DNA of 64,000 bases, from contig NZ_CANKYM010000001.1 of NCBI RefSeq assembly GCF_947488185.1, positions 868,001 to 932,000 on the forward strand, read 5' to 3'. Under the pieces are notes generated by a model that saw only the letters and a program-made list of their open reading frames with translations, was not told the origin of the DNA and ran no database searches. Made by a program: the position numbers and the translations under genes. Below, one piece after another: positions 53,899 through 63,284 of this stretch. Each line of letters opens with the position of its first letter. The first letter of the stretch is position 1. The stretch is from an uncultured Roseobacter sp. Its GTDB lineage: Bacteria; Pseudomonadota; Alphaproteobacteria; Rhodobacterales; Rhodobacteraceae.

Positions 53899-54488
53899 TG
53901 TTTCGACTGGGGCTGACCGGCTCGATCGGGATGGGCAAGACCACGACAGCGCAGATGTTTGTGGAGGAAGGTTGCGCGCTGTGGGATGCGGATGCTGCGG
54001 TGCACCGGCTTTATGCCGAGGGTGGTGCGGCCGTGGGGCCAATCCGAAAAATCTTCCCGGACGCAATTCAGGACGACGCGGTCTCTCGCGATGCGCTGCG
54101 CAGGATTGTCGGCGCGGACCCGAACGCTTTGCCAAAGATTGAAGCTATCGTGCATCCGCTGGTGGCTGCAGATCGTGCAGAATTCATCCAGACGTCGGAT
54201 GCCGAAATTATCGTCTTCGACATTCCCTTGCTGTTTGAAACCGGTGGCGATGCGCAGATGGACGCCATCGCCTGCGTGTCCATTCCGCCGGAAATTCAGG
54301 AACAGCGGGTGCTGGCCCGCGGCACCATGACCCATGCCGATTTCGAAAAAATCCGCGCCAAACAGATGCCGAACGCCGAAAAATGCGCCCGGTCCGACTT
54401 TGTCATCGTCACGGACACGGTTGAACATGCCCGCGCGCAGGTTCAGGATGTGGTCAGGCAGATCAAGGAAAGAATGCGCGATGCGTGA
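53898..54488 (+). CDS. coaE: Dephospho-CoA kinase
   Basis: CoaE phosphorylates dephospho-CoA in the last step of CoA synthesis. The 196-residue product has the P-loop GLTGSIGMGKTTTAQM (about 4-19), DADAAVHRLYAEGGA and FDIPLLFETGGD with HPLVAADR upstream. Its ATG shares a base with the aroE stop and its 3' end overlaps dnaQ by 8 bp. Confidence 0.96.
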   Translation: MFRLGLTGSIGMGKTTTAQMFVEEGCALWDADAAVHRLYAEGGAAVGPIRKIFPDAIQDDAVSRDALRRIVGADPNALPKIEAIVHPLVAADRAEFIQTSDAEIIVFDIPLLFETGGDAQMDAIACVSIPPEIQEQRVLARGTMTHADFEKIRAKQMPNAEKCARSDFVIVTDTVEHARAQVQDVVRQIKERMRDA

Positions 54489-55167
54489 GGTTGTGCTCGA
54501 CACGGAAACCACTGGCTTTGATCCGGAGACCGGCGACCGGATTGTCGAGATCGGGGCGGTGGAGTTGATGGGCCACATGGCCACCGGCAAAACCTATCAT
54601 CAGTATATCAACCCCGAACGCAGCATGCCGGAAGAAGCCTTTCAGGTGCATGGGCTAGACGATGACTTCCTGCGCGACAAACCGAAATTCGCGCAGGTAG
54701 GCCAGGCGTTTCTGGATTTCATCGGGGATGCGAAACTGGTGATCCACAATGCGTCTTTCGACATCAAGTTCCTGAACGCGGAGCTGAAATGGATTGGGCT
54801 GCCGCAAATCCCTTGGGAACAGGCCATAGATACGCTGGAGATCGCGCGCAAACGCTTTCCCGGCTCGCCTGCCTCGCTGGATGCGCTGTGTCGTCGGTTC
54901 AACATCGACAATTCATCGCGGACCCTTCATGGCGCGTTGCTCGACAGTGAAATTCTGGCGGAGGTTTATCTGGAGCTGATCGGTGGGCGACAACCGGATT
55001 TCGGTTTGTCCACCTCGTCGCAGAGCGAGTCGGGTCTCGGCGGTGAGGAATGGACCCCGCGCCCGCGCCCGGTGCCGCTCAAATCCCGGATTTCGGAAAA
55101 GGAAGCCGCCGCCCATGCCGATTTTGTGGCGAAACTGGGCGACGACGCAGTGTGGCTGAAAACCTGA
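54481..55167 (+). CDS. dnaQ: DNA polymerase III epsilon subunit (3'-5' proofreading exonuclease)
   Basis: The 228-residue product carries the DEDDh exonuclease motifs: LDTETTGFDP (Exo I, about 6-15), HNASFDIKFLN (Exo II, about 98-108) and HGALLDSEILAEVYL (Exo III, His/Asp, about 147-161). A Pro/Arg-rich linker leads to a C-terminal segment for binding the alpha subunit. The ATG at 54481 overlaps coaE; a longer frame from 54334 is rejected. It converges on secB with a 3-bp gap. Confidence 0.96.
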   Translation: MREVVLDTETTGFDPETGDRIVEIGAVELMGHMATGKTYHQYINPERSMPEEAFQVHGLDDDFLRDKPKFAQVGQAFLDFIGDAKLVIHNASFDIKFLNAELKWIGLPQIPWEQAIDTLEIARKRFPGSPASLDALCRRFNIDNSSRTLHGALLDSEILAEVYLELIGGRQPDFGLSTSSQSESGLGGEEWTPRPRPVPLKSRISEKEAAAHADFVAKLGDDAVWLKT

Positions 55168-55170
55168 GGT

Positions 55171-55656
55171 TCAGGCGTCCATTTTGGGCTGGTCTTCGGA
55201 TTCAGACTGACGCCGCGCCAGTTCATTCCGATAGAGCGACAGGAAGTCGATGTTTTCCAGGTTCAGCGGCGGGAAGCCACCGTCACGGGTCACGTCGCTG
55301 ACAACGCGGCGCAGGAACGGGAAGATCATCCGCGGACATTCGATCAGCAGGAACGGGTGTAGCTGGTCCTCGGGCACATTATCGATGCTGAAGATCCCGG
55401 CATAGTCAATTTCGAGCACGAAAAGCGTGGCATCGCTATCTTTGGCCTTGGAGGTGACATTCAGCTTGATCGAGGTTTCGTACTGACCTTCGGTGCTGCG
55501 CTTTTTTGCGTCCAGATTCACCTGAACCTGAACGTCCGGGGTCACATCCGCAGGCGCGCCTTTTTGCGCCATGATGTTTTCAAAGGACATGTCACGAATG
55601 AATTGTCCAAGAACCCGCATTTGCGGTCCTTGCTGTTGTGCTTCGGCTTCAGCCAT
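55171..55656 (-). CDS. secB: Protein-export chaperone SecB
   Basis: SecB keeps preproteins unfolded and hands them to SecA. The 161-residue product has the family pattern: RVLGQFIRDMSFENIMAQKG, VQVQVNLDAKKR, LEIDYAGIFSIDNVPEDQLHPFLLIECPRMIFPFLRRVV and a charged tail. It is downstream of fxsA on the same strand, with a 59-bp gap. Its partner secA is at the left end of the window. Confidence 0.96.
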   Translation of the reverse strand: MAEAEAQQQGPQMRVLGQFIRDMSFENIMAQKGAPADVTPDVQVQVNLDAKKRSTEGQYETSIKLNVTSKAKDSDATLFVLEIDYAGIFSIDNVPEDQLHPFLLIECPRMIFPFLRRVVSDVTRDGGFPPLNLENIDFLSLYRNELARRQSESEDQPKMDA

Positions 55657-55715
55657 CGGTGTCTCCTACCGTGAATATGAAATCGGGCGAGCTTTACCAG
55701 CTTGGTCTGGGGTTC

Positions 55716-56186
55716 TCAATGGTCGGTGCACTTGGAGGGGCGGTCGACCCGATCACGATTTGGCTGGACCTCGGAATACTCGCCATCGATGATGTCGCCC
55801 CGTGCGGGTCTGCGCGCGGGATCGGCCTCGAAGGTCTGGATGTTGATGCGGGACCGAATGGCTTTGAAGAGCGCGATGCGGACGGCGGGAACCAGCAGCA
55901 GAAAGCCGACTGCATCCGTGAAAAACCCCGGTGTCAGCAGTAATGCGCCGGAAAACAGGATCATCGCGCCATGTACCAAAGGCTCCGTCGGATCCCGCAG
56001 ATCGGAAAAGGAAGACTTGAGTTGACCGAGTGCCAGAACGCCCTGATTGCGCACCAGCCACGTGCCCGCAATGGCCGTCAGCACCACGGTCACCAACGTC
56101 CAGCCGAGCCCGATGGCACCACCGATTTGGATGAATAGCGTGATTTCAATGAGTGGTACCGCAAGAAAAGCGATAAATAGCCACAT
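55716..56186 (-). CDS. fxsA: FxsA-family membrane protein
   Basis: A 156-residue inner-membrane protein of the FxsA (UPF0716) family, named for easing phage T7 exclusion by the F plasmid in E. coli; its normal role is unknown. It has four hydrophobic segments within about 1-110 (LFIAFLAVPLIEITLFIQIGG, then a GAIGLGWTLVTVVLTAIAGTWLVRxQG stretch) and a hydrophilic tail. ATG at 56186 has AAGGAAG upstream; the longer frame is rejected. Upstream of secB; divergent from timA. Confidence 0.9.
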   Translation of the reverse strand: MWLFIAFLAVPLIEITLFIQIGGAIGLGWTLVTVVLTAIAGTWLVRNQGVLALGQLKSSFSDLRDPTEPLVHGAMILFSGALLLTPGFFTDAVGFLLLVPAVRIALFKAIRSRINIQTFEADPARRPARGDIIDGEYSEVQPNRDRVDRPSKCTDH

Positions 56187-56291
56187 TTTGGTGCTTCCTT
56201 TCGTGGAGCGTGGAGTGGACTTGCGCAGGCCCGACACCTACATAAGAGGGATAACTGCCTGTTTCCATGATTTACCCCACATGAGGTACCT

Positions 56292-56951
56292 ATGAATTCG
56301 CCCCTGATACAGCTTTTGGTGCTGGCTGGCATCGCTGTTTTTCTGATTCTGCGACTCAAAAACGTGCTGGGGACACGGGATGGGTTTGAACAGCAACCCT
56401 TGCCAAAACCTCAAGAGCGCGGGCGATCCGGTCCGGATTTCGAAGTGATCGAAGGTGGTCCCGACCTTGATATCGTGGATCATGTGGATGAGGACAGCGA
56501 TGCGGCCAAGGCGCTGGCGTCGATGAAACGGATTGAGCCGTCGTTCAACGTAACAGATTTCCTGGGCGGTGCGCGCAGCGCGTACGAGATGATTGTCATG
56601 GGATATGAAAAGGGTGAATTATCCGACATCCAGCCATTTCTCGCCGAGGACATCTACGAATCCTTTGTCGATGGCATTGCAGCACGCGAAGATCAGGGGC
56701 TGACGGTGGAATCGACCTTCATCGGTGTGCGTGAGCTGAAATTGATGGATGCGACGTTTGATGACGATACGCAGGATGCCGAGCTGACAATCCGCTTCGT
56801 TGCCGAACTCACTTCCGTTGTACGCAACGCCGAGGGCGAAATCGTGGACGGCGACCCCAAGGTGATCAAACGTCAGAAAGACACATGGGCCTTTGCCCGT
56901 GTAGTGGGGTCGGATGATCCGAATTGGTTGCTTGTTTCCACAGACGCATGA
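56292..56951 (+). CDS. Tim44/TimA-like inner-membrane protein
   Basis: A 219-residue protein with one N-terminal membrane helix (about 5-22) and a soluble Tim44-like domain (about 85-219; FLGGARSAYEMIVMGYEKGELSDIQPFLAEDIYESF, then RxKDTWAFAR). Bacterial TimA proteins are relatives of mitochondrial Tim44 and are linked to membrane protein handling; function here is inferred. Overlaps mltA by 4 bp (ATGA) and heads the timA-mltA-smr run. Confidence 0.88.
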   Translation: MNSPLIQLLVLAGIAVFLILRLKNVLGTRDGFEQQPLPKPQERGRSGPDFEVIEGGPDLDIVDHVDEDSDAAKALASMKRIEPSFNVTDFLGGARSAYEMIVMGYEKGELSDIQPFLAEDIYESFVDGIAAREDQGLTVESTFIGVRELKLMDATFDDDTQDAELTIRFVAELTSVVRNAEGEIVDGDPKVIKRQKDTWAFARVVGSDDPNWLLVSTDA

Positions 56952-57985
56952 AGCCTGCCTTCGCGGCAGCACTTTTGGCGGGGATACTCGGTATGACCGG
57001 CCCCGCCAGTGCTGAGACGCGCATAGAGGTTCTGTCTTTCGATGACCTTGATGGTTGGGTCAAGGACGACCACGCCGCTGCTTTCGACACATTTCGCAAC
57101 ACCTGTCAGGATATGGACGATCCCGACTGGCGTGCCGTCTGCGCTTATGCGACGTCAGAGCCTGATCCGAAGTCCTTTTTCGAACTCCTGTTTCGCCCGG
57201 TCTTGATGGAGGACGGGGACCCGGCCCTGTTCACAGGTTATTTTGAGCCTGAACTGAACGGATCACGCCAGCGTAGTGCACGCTATCGTTACCCACTTTA
57301 TGCGATGCCGCCCGAGGCGAAGGACACCGTGCTGTGGTATTCTCGGCGACAAATTCTGGACGGGCAGTTGTTGGAGGGGCGCGGGTTGGAGATTGCCTGG
57401 GTCGATGATCCGGTGGAGCTTTTCTTTCTGCAAATTCAGGGGTCCGGTCGCGTGAACCTGCCCGGCGGCGGCAAGCTGCGCGTGGGATATGGCGGTGCCA
57501 ATGGGCACACCTATCGGTCTATCGGAGCCGAACTTGTCCGGCGTGGCACCTATGACGCGCATCAGGTGAGCGCCGATGTGATCAAGAACTGGGTGCGGCG
57601 CAATCCGGCAGCTGGGCGCGAGCTTTTGTTTCACAACCCGTCTTACGTCTTCTTCCGTGAAGTAAGCGAGGTGCCCGCAGACAAGGGTCCGCTTGGCGCG
57701 ATGAACCGGTCGGTCACACCGATGCGCACCATTGCGGTGGACCCGGCTTTCGTGCCGCTGGGCGCGCCGGTCTGGATCGAGAAGGACGGCAAGAAACCCC
57801 TGCGCCGCCTGATGATCGCGCAGGATACCGGTTCGGCGATCAAGGGGGCGCAACGCGCGGATGTCTTTTTCGGCACGGGCGACAAGGCGGGGCGCGCCGC
57901 GGGCAAGCTGAAAGATCCCGGGCGCATGGTCGTTCTGCTGCCGATCCAGCGCGCCTATGCGATGGCACCGGAGGGCGCGCTGTGA
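56948..57985 (+). CDS. mltA: Lytic murein transglycosylase A (MltA)
   Basis: MltA cleaves the peptidoglycan glycan chain with 1,6-anhydro ends. The 345-residue product has a signal peptide (cleavage near residue 22, no lipobox Cys, so it is periplasmic rather than lipid-anchored), the MltA barrel (FTGYFEPELNGSRQ, LFFLQIQGSGRVNLPGG, YRSIGAELVRRG) and a C-terminal 3D domain with DTGSAIKGAQRADVFFG containing the catalytic-Asp pattern. Start overlaps the timA stop. Confidence 0.94.
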   Translation: MKPAFAAALLAGILGMTGPASAETRIEVLSFDDLDGWVKDDHAAAFDTFRNTCQDMDDPDWRAVCAYATSEPDPKSFFELLFRPVLMEDGDPALFTGYFEPELNGSRQRSARYRYPLYAMPPEAKDTVLWYSRRQILDGQLLEGRGLEIAWVDDPVELFFLQIQGSGRVNLPGGGKLRVGYGGANGHTYRSIGAELVRRGTYDAHQVSADVIKNWVRRNPAAGRELLFHNPSYVFFREVSEVPADKGPLGAMNRSVTPMRTIAVDPAFVPLGAPVWIEKDGKKPLRRLMIAQDTGSAIKGAQRADVFFGTGDKAGRAAGKLKDPGRMVVLLPIQRAYAMAPEGAL

Positions 57986-58578
57986 CACGGCGCAAACTTT
58001 CCGCCGAGGAAGCAGCGCTTTGGCGGAAAGTGACAGAGAGAACCGAAGCCCTCGAACAGCGCCAGACCTTTGATCCCGCTGCCTTTGCGCCGCAGCCGAA
58101 ACCCAAGCGTGCCGATCCCCCGAAACCGGACTTTGGCAAGCTGGCCACGACATTCCCGCCCAAACCCGAGCCCCGCAAGAACAGCTTCAATCTGACACCT
58201 TCCCTGCCTGATCGCATGCGCAGTGCGCCAGTGCAGATGGATCAGAAAACCTTTGGCAAGATGAAGCGCGGCAAGATGAAACCTGAAGGCCGGATTGATC
58301 TGCATGGCATGACGCTTGACCGGGCGCATAACGCACTGACCCGGTTCGTTCTGTCGGCGCAGGGGTCCGGCAAACGGTTGGTTCTGGTGATCACCGGCAA
58401 GGGCAAGAACCGCGATGAAGGCGGCCCGATTCCGGTGCGCCATGGCGTTCTGCGGCATCAGGTGCCGCAATGGCTCAGCGCACCGCCGCTGGCCTCAGCC
58501 GTGATGCAGGTCAGCGAAGCGCATATCAGTCACGGCGGCGGCGGTGCCTATTACGTTTACCTCAGGCGACAACGCTAG
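57982..58578 (+). CDS. Smr-domain protein
   Basis: A 198-residue protein with a long Pro/Lys-rich N-terminal region and a C-terminal Smr (MutS-related) domain from about 95: GRIDLHGMTLDRAHNAL, LVITGKGKN, HGVLRHQVPQWL, HGGGGAYYVYLRR. Smr domains are nicking or RNA endonucleases in some proteins. The start is a GTG overlapping the mltA stop (GTGA). Its end overlaps the convergent MFS gene by 17 bp. Confidence 0.9.
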   Translation: MTRRKLSAEEAALWRKVTERTEALEQRQTFDPAAFAPQPKPKRADPPKPDFGKLATTFPPKPEPRKNSFNLTPSLPDRMRSAPVQMDQKTFGKMKRGKMKPEGRIDLHGMTLDRAHNALTRFVLSAQGSGKRLVLVITGKGKNRDEGGPIPVRHGVLRHQVPQWLSAPPLASAVMQVSEAHISHGGGGAYYVYLRRQR

Positions 58579-59788
58579 GCAGATCGCGCTGATACCGCAG
58601 GATGCCCAGTCCGGCGAGACCGGCACCCGCGAAGTAGAAGACTGCGATGGGGATCATCTGGTCCGGGAAAGTGACACCGAAATCAATGAGCGCGCCGGTG
58701 ATACCCGGCCCGATGGCTGATCCAAAGACCATCAGGGCCGCGGCGGCCGCCTTGATCGCCCCGAGATGACGGGTCCCGTAAAACACCGCCCAGAAGGCGG
58801 TTGTGGCGGTGGCCTGCATACCCTGCCCCATGCCGAAGATCACCAGCCCGACGCCTGCCATAAAAATACTGTCCGCCACGGCCAGCACCAGAAAGGAGAC
58901 CCCAAAGGGGATCATCTGGAATGGAACAATCCATTTCACGCCAAGCCGGTCGACGGCCCAGCCGGTGATGAAGGTGAAGGCAATTGTGGACGCCGTGTAG
59001 ATCGGCATGAGGGCCACATATGAAACAAGGCTCCAGCCTTTGACCTCGGTCAGGTGGACCTGCTGGAAAAACAAGGCCGTGCCCCAGGCTGCGGGGCCAA
59101 GGACCAGCGGGATCAACATGTAAAACAGCGGGTGCCGCAACAGGTCCACCCGTGTCCAGTGTCGCCCCCCCATGCCGAGGCTTTGCGTATCCTCGGCCAT
59201 GGATTGCGGCGTGCGTTCCTGTCGGAGAAGGGTTTGCATGACCGGAATGACAATCAGAACGCAGACCGCCGCCAGCACCCAGAGGTTGCGCCAGTCGTAC
59301 CGCACCAGCAGTGCCACGAATACAATCGGCAGCACCGCCTGCCCCACGGCAAACCCCATCGAGGAGAGCGAGATCGCCCGGCCCCGTGCCGCGACAAACC
59401 AGCGTGACATGGCCACCGCGCCCAGTTGCGACATCATGCCCTGACCCATGAGCCTGAGAGCAAAGACAACCACGATCAGGAGAAATCCGTTCGGCACCAG
59501 CGCCATGGCGACGCAGGCGAGCGCCAGCAGGGTCATCACGACAAGTGACAGATGCCGTACGCGGAACCGGTCGGTCAGGGCACCCGCCCAGATCATCGTG
59601 ATGGCGGACAGCGTGGTCCCGATGGTGTAGATCCCGCCCCACTGCCCGTCGCTCAGGCCAAAGCTGCCTTTGATCTCACCGGCAAAGAGCGAGATGAAAT
59701 AGGTCTGCCCGAACGAGGACGTGAAGGTCAGCAGGAACCCCGCCAGCAGAAACAGCCGGTTGTCGATGAGAAAACGGATGTAGCCCAT
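58562..59788 (-). CDS. MFS transporter
   Basis: A 408-residue major facilitator with twelve predicted helices. The loop between helices 2 and 3 has GALTDRFRVRHLS (the MFS motif A variant), and the N-terminus (MGYIRFLIDNRLFLLAGFLLTFTSSFGQTYFISLF) is typical of a group distantly related to oxalate/formate-type carriers. Substrate unknown. Downstream of hslU on the same strand with a 38-bp gap. Confidence 0.88.
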   Translation of the reverse strand: MGYIRFLIDNRLFLLAGFLLTFTSSFGQTYFISLFAGEIKGSFGLSDGQWGGIYTIGTTLSAITMIWAGALTDRFRVRHLSLVVMTLLALACVAMALVPNGFLLIVVVFALRLMGQGMMSQLGAVAMSRWFVAARGRAISLSSMGFAVGQAVLPIVFVALLVRYDWRNLWVLAAVCVLIVIPVMQTLLRQERTPQSMAEDTQSLGMGGRHWTRVDLLRHPLFYMLIPLVLGPAAWGTALFFQQVHLTEVKGWSLVSYVALMPIYTASTIAFTFITGWAVDRLGVKWIVPFQMIPFGVSFLVLAVADSIFMAGVGLVIFGMGQGMQATATTAFWAVFYGTRHLGAIKAAAAALMVFGSAIGPGITGALIDFGVTFPDQMIPIAVFYFAGAGLAGLGILRYQRDLPSVVA

Positions 59789-59826
59789 TCATGCCATTTC
59801 GCAGGCGTTTGCCGGGAAGGGAAGAC

Positions 59827-61134
59827 TTAAAGCACGTAGCGGCTGATATCCGTGGATTTCGTGAGCGCGCCGAGGTTCTTGTCGACAAATGCCGCATCCA
59901 CGACAACTTCGTCGCCCCCTCGGTCGGGGGCGTTGAATGACAATTCCTCGAACACCCGCTCCATCACGGTATAAAGCCGCCGCGCCCCGATGTTTTCCAC
60001 GGACTGGTTCACATCCGCCGCGATTTTCGCGAGGGCCGCGATCCCTTCCGGCTCGAACCTGACGGTGACCTGTTCGGTGCCCATGAGGGCGGTGTACTGC
60101 AAGGTCAGCGCGTTGTCGGTCTCCGTCAGGATGCGGACAAAATCCTCCTCCGTCAGGGCGCGCAGCTCCACCCGGATCGGCAGGCGGCCTTGAAGTTCGG
60201 GCAGCAGGTCGGAAGGTTTGGCGATGTGAAAGGCACCCGAGGCGATGAACAGCACGTGGTCGGTTTTCACCGGCCCGTGTTTGGTGCTGACGGTGGTGCC
60301 TTCGATCAGCGGCAGCAAGTCGCGTTGCACGCCTTCGCGGCTGACGTCGCCGCCGCGCGCGTCCGAGCGGGCACAGACCTTGTCGATCTCATCCAGAAAC
60401 ACGATGCCGTTCTGTTCCACCGCCTCAATGGCGGCCTTGGTCACGGTCTCATCGTCCAGCAGCTTGTCTGCTTCCTCACCGATCAGCACATCATAGCTTT
60501 CGGCCACGGACAGCCGTTTTCGTGTCGTGCGGGTACCCATCGCCTTACCGAAAATATCGCCCAGGTTCATCATGCCCATACCGCCACCCGGCTGGCCGGG
60601 AATATCCATCATCGGGAACGGGTTGGAGGTATCGGCCACATCGAGGTCGATCATCTCACCGTCCAGATCCCCCGCCTTCAGTTTTTTGCGGAACATCTCG
60701 CGGGTGCCTTCGCGGGCATCGGCACCGGCAATGGCATCAATCACCCGCTCCTCGGCGGCCTGACGGGCGTTGGCCTTCACGTCCTCGCGCATGTGATCGC
60801 GGGTCATGGCGATGGCGCTGTCCACCAGATCGCGGATAATCTGCTCCACGTCGCGACCGACATAGCCCACTTCTGTAAATTTCGTCGCCTCGACCTTGAG
60901 AAACGGCGCGCGGGCCAGTTTCGCCAACCGGCGGCTGATCTCGGTCTTGCCGACACCAGTGGGGCCGATCATCAGGATATTCTTGGGATAGACCTCGTCA
61001 CGCAGATCATCGGCCAGCTGCTTGCGCCGCCAGCGGTTGCGCAGCGCCACGGCGACCGCGCGTTTGGCGTCTTTCTGCCCGATGATGAAACGGTCGAGCT
61101 CGGAGACGATCTCGCGGGGGGTCAGGTCAGTCAT
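59827..61134 (-). CDS. hslU: ATP-dependent protease ATPase subunit HslU
   Basis: HslU (ClpY) unfolds substrates for the HslV peptidase. The 435-residue product has Walker [10 protein letters not shown] with Lys63, the I domain (about 110-240), Walker [12 protein letters not shown] and ends in LSxYVL (DISRYVL), the tail that docks into HslV. Its ATG overlaps the stop of the membrane protein gene (TAATG), so hslV, the membrane gene and hslU are translationally coupled. Confidence 0.97.
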   Translation of the reverse strand: MTDLTPREIVSELDRFIIGQKDAKRAVAVALRNRWRRKQLADDLRDEVYPKNILMIGPTGVGKTEISRRLAKLARAPFLKVEATKFTEVGYVGRDVEQIIRDLVDSAIAMTRDHMREDVKANARQAAEERVIDAIAGADAREGTREMFRKKLKAGDLDGEMIDLDVADTSNPFPMMDIPGQPGGGMGMMNLGDIFGKAMGTRTTRKRLSVAESYDVLIGEEADKLLDDETVTKAAIEAVEQNGIVFLDEIDKVCARSDARGGDVSREGVQRDLLPLIEGTTVSTKHGPVKTDHVLFIASGAFHIAKPSDLLPELQGRLPIRVELRALTEEDFVRILTETDNALTLQYTALMGTEQVTVRFEPEGIAALAKIAADVNQSVENIGARRLYTVMERVFEELSFNAPDRGGDEVVVDAAFVDKNLGALTKSTDISRYVL

Positions 61135-62213
61135 TAGAAAACCTTTGTCACATGTGAAGGGGGCAACCGATGCAGGGGGATGAAGCCCGGCATCAGGGCC
61201 AGCAGACGGGCGCGGATCGCTTCCCAGCGCGCGCCGAGGAAAAGCAGAACTACACCGAGGAAGAAGACGGTATAGACGGCGCCGTCGCCTTCGAAAATCG
61301 TGGTGGTGAGGATCACCGTGTAGCCGATGGCGGCGATGAGGAAGGACCGGCGGTCGATGATGATGGCGACCAGCGCAATGAGCATCAGCACGGCAATCAG
61401 CGTGGTGTCGGCCCAGCTGCCTTCGCGGTCAAGCAGGGTAAGCGCAAGCGTGTTCACCAGGGCGGGCGCGGCCACCACATGCAGCCAGAACCCATTTGCC
61501 GCGCGCCGCGTGACCCGGTGCGGGTCGGACATGTCGAACATCATCGCAATGGCAAAAACCACAAGGCCCAGGGCCAGCGTGATCCATGCAAACGGGCCCC
61601 CGGCGGAGAGCAGGAAAAGCTCTTCGATCGACTGGGGCGAACCGCTGCTGTTCCCCGCGATCAGAAGGGCGACCCCGAAAGCCGCGAGCGCGATGAGCGC
61701 CAGCGCAAAGGGGACGCGGAAGCGGAACCAGTAGATGAACAGCGCGATGGTCGCGAGCGCGACGGGCAGTGGCAGGCTGCTGTTATCGCCTTGCGCCACC
61801 ATCAGGATTTCCGAAAAGGCGCCCGCCAGCCCGTAGGCGGCGTTGATGGCAAAGAGGATGGCCAGCGCGATGGCCGGGGCCACCATGCGGCGGCGGCGGA
61901 TGAAGTATTCCGACAGCAACCACAGCACGACGGCGGCCGCGAGGCTGGAGGTGATCAGCGTCTGCCGGGTGTCGAGCGGGTCACTGGCAATCCCGAAGGT
62001 GACAATGCCGATCCAGCCGAATGCGAGGATCACCATGCCGACCACGATGAAAATCTCGTTGAACCCTTTGAAGAGTTCAAAAGGTTCGTCGCCCGGTGCC
62101 AGGTTTTCGCGCGCGCCGCTGCGGCTATGCGCAAGGCTCATCAACGCCGCAGCCTGCGCTTCGGTCACGATTCCCGCGCTGACGGACGCCCGGAGATCGT
62201 CCTTGCCGATCAT
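61134..62213 (-). CDS. Unrecognised polytopic membrane protein between hslV and hslU
   Basis: A 359-residue protein with about nine to ten hydrophobic segments (from near residue 52 to 330) after a soluble N-terminal part of about 45 residues ([27 protein letters not shown]). The start region resembles DUF2157-like membrane proteins, but I cannot assign a family with confidence. It overlaps hslV by 4 bp (ATGA) and hslU by 1 bp (TAATG), so it is made with the HslUV protease. Role unknown; a link to heat stress or membrane quality control is a guess. Confidence 0.85.
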   Translation of the reverse strand: MIGKDDLRASVSAGIVTEAQAAALMSLAHSRSGARENLAPGDEPFELFKGFNEIFIVVGMVILAFGWIGIVTFGIASDPLDTRQTLITSSLAAAVVLWLLSEYFIRRRRMVAPAIALAILFAINAAYGLAGAFSEILMVAQGDNSSLPLPVALATIALFIYWFRFRVPFALALIALAAFGVALLIAGNSSGSPQSIEELFLLSAGGPFAWITLALGLVVFAIAMMFDMSDPHRVTRRAANGFWLHVVAAPALVNTLALTLLDREGSWADTTLIAVLMLIALVAIIIDRRSFLIAAIGYTVILTTTIFEGDGAVYTVFFLGVVLLFLGARWEAIRARLLALMPGFIPLHRLPPSHVTKVF

Positions 62214-62767
62214 GCGCTGATTTTCTCAACGGTCAGATTGCCATTGGTGTAGACACAGATATCCGCAGCAATCGCCATGGCGTCGCGGGCGACCTCTTCG
62301 GCGGATCGGTCGCTGTCCATCAACCCGCGTGCGGCGGCGAGGGCAAAGTTTCCACCCGACCCGATGGCCGCGACATCATGTTCCGGTTCCAGCACGTCAC
62401 CCGCACCGGTGATAACAAAGATATCCTTGCCGTCAGAGACGATCAGCATCGCTTCGAGCTTTTGCAGGTATTTGTCCGTGCGCCAGTCCTTGGCCAGATC
62501 GACGCTGGCCCGCGCCAGTTGACCGGGTGTCGCCTCCAGCTTGGCCTCCAGCCGTTCCAGCAGCGTGAAGGCGTCCGCGGTGGAACCGGCAAACCCAGCC
62601 ACGACATCAAACCCGCCGGGGCTCAGCCTGCGCACCTTGCGCGCCGTTCCCTTGATCACCGTCTGCCCGAGAGAAACCTGACCGTCACCGGCAATCACGA
62701 CCTCACCGGCTTTTTTCACCCCGATGATCGTCGTCCCATGCCATCCGGGGAAATCGTCCTGTGCCAT
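62210..62767 (-). CDS. hslV: ATP-dependent protease peptidase subunit HslV
   Basis: HslV (ClpQ) forms the proteolytic dodecamer. The 185-residue product has a short propeptide ([11 protein letters not shown]) before the catalytic Thr of TTIIGVKK (residue 12), then [27 protein letters not shown] and [16 protein letters not shown]. The propeptide must be removed to free the Thr. A promoter candidate lies just upstream. Confidence 0.96.
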   Translation of the reverse strand: MAQDDFPGWHGTTIIGVKKAGEVVIAGDGQVSLGQTVIKGTARKVRRLSPGGFDVVAGFAGSTADAFTLLERLEAKLEATPGQLARASVDLAKDWRTDKYLQKLEAMLIVSDGKDIFVITGAGDVLEPEHDVAAIGSGGNFALAAARGLMDSDRSAEEVARDAMAIAADICVYTNGNLTVEKISA

Positions 62768-62792
62768 TCTGGTCTCCTTCTGCGTGCTGCTC

Positions 62793-62821
62793 TATATGGC
62801 CTGCGCTCTTTGAGGGTACAA
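62793..62821 (-). promoter_or_regulatory. Candidate hslV promoter, heat-shock-like
   Basis: Minus-strand TTGTAC (62821-62816, preceded by CC), 17-base spacer, CATATA (62798-62793, preceded by C). The CCTTG plus CCATATA look resembles alphaproteobacterial RpoH-type promoters, fitting the hslVU operon. The leader would be about 20 bases, with AAGGAG before the ATG. Confidence 0.5.
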
Positions 62822-62858
62822 GGGCGCGCAAAGGCGCATTGGCGGATTGTCGGGCATG

Positions 62859-62884
62859 AAAAAGGGCGCCCGATCCGGACGCCC
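62859..62884 (-). terminator. Intrinsic terminator after trxA
   Basis: On the minus strand an 8-bp stem (62884-62877 with 62871-62864, one G-T pair) and 5-base loop are followed by five T. It closes the addA-trxA transcript before the hslV promoter. Confidence 0.85.
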
Positions 62885-62912
62885 ATCTCATCGGTAAATC
62901 ATTTAGCCGGGG

Positions 62913-63233
62913 TCAGAGGGAGTCTTCGATCCAGCTTTGCAGCGCGGCCTTCGGCTTGGCGCCCGCCATGTTGGAAATGACCTGACCGTCCTTGAAGATG
63001 AACAGCGCCGGAATGCCGCGCACACCCATCTGCGCCGGTGAATTCGGGTTCTCGTCGACGTTGACCTTCACGATCTTCACCTTGCCGTTCATCTCGTCCG
63101 ACAGCTCTTCGAGCGAGGGGCCGATCTGCTTGCAGGGACCGCACCATTCCGCCCAGAAGTCGACAACCACGGGGATGTCGGAATTCTTGACCTCGGAGTC
63201 GAATGTGTCGTCTGTTACAGCAAGGGTGGCCAT
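62913..63233 (-). CDS. trxA: Thioredoxin 1
   Basis: The 106-residue product has the WCGPC active site (Cys31, Cys34), the [11 protein letters not shown] context, cis-Pro in GIPALFIF (about 75) and the normal length. It reduces cytoplasmic disulfides. It lies 51 bp after addA and just before a terminator; addA-trxA adjacency is common in alphaproteobacteria. Confidence 0.97.
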   Translation of the reverse strand: MATLAVTDDTFDSEVKNSDIPVVVDFWAEWCGPCKQIGPSLEELSDEMNGKVKIVKVNVDENPNSPAQMGVRGIPALFIFKDGQVISNMAGAKPKAALQSWIEDSL

Positions 63234-63284
63234 GGTGCTCTCCTGACAGGCTATGCTTGGAGGATGAACCTATGTAGCCCTCGG

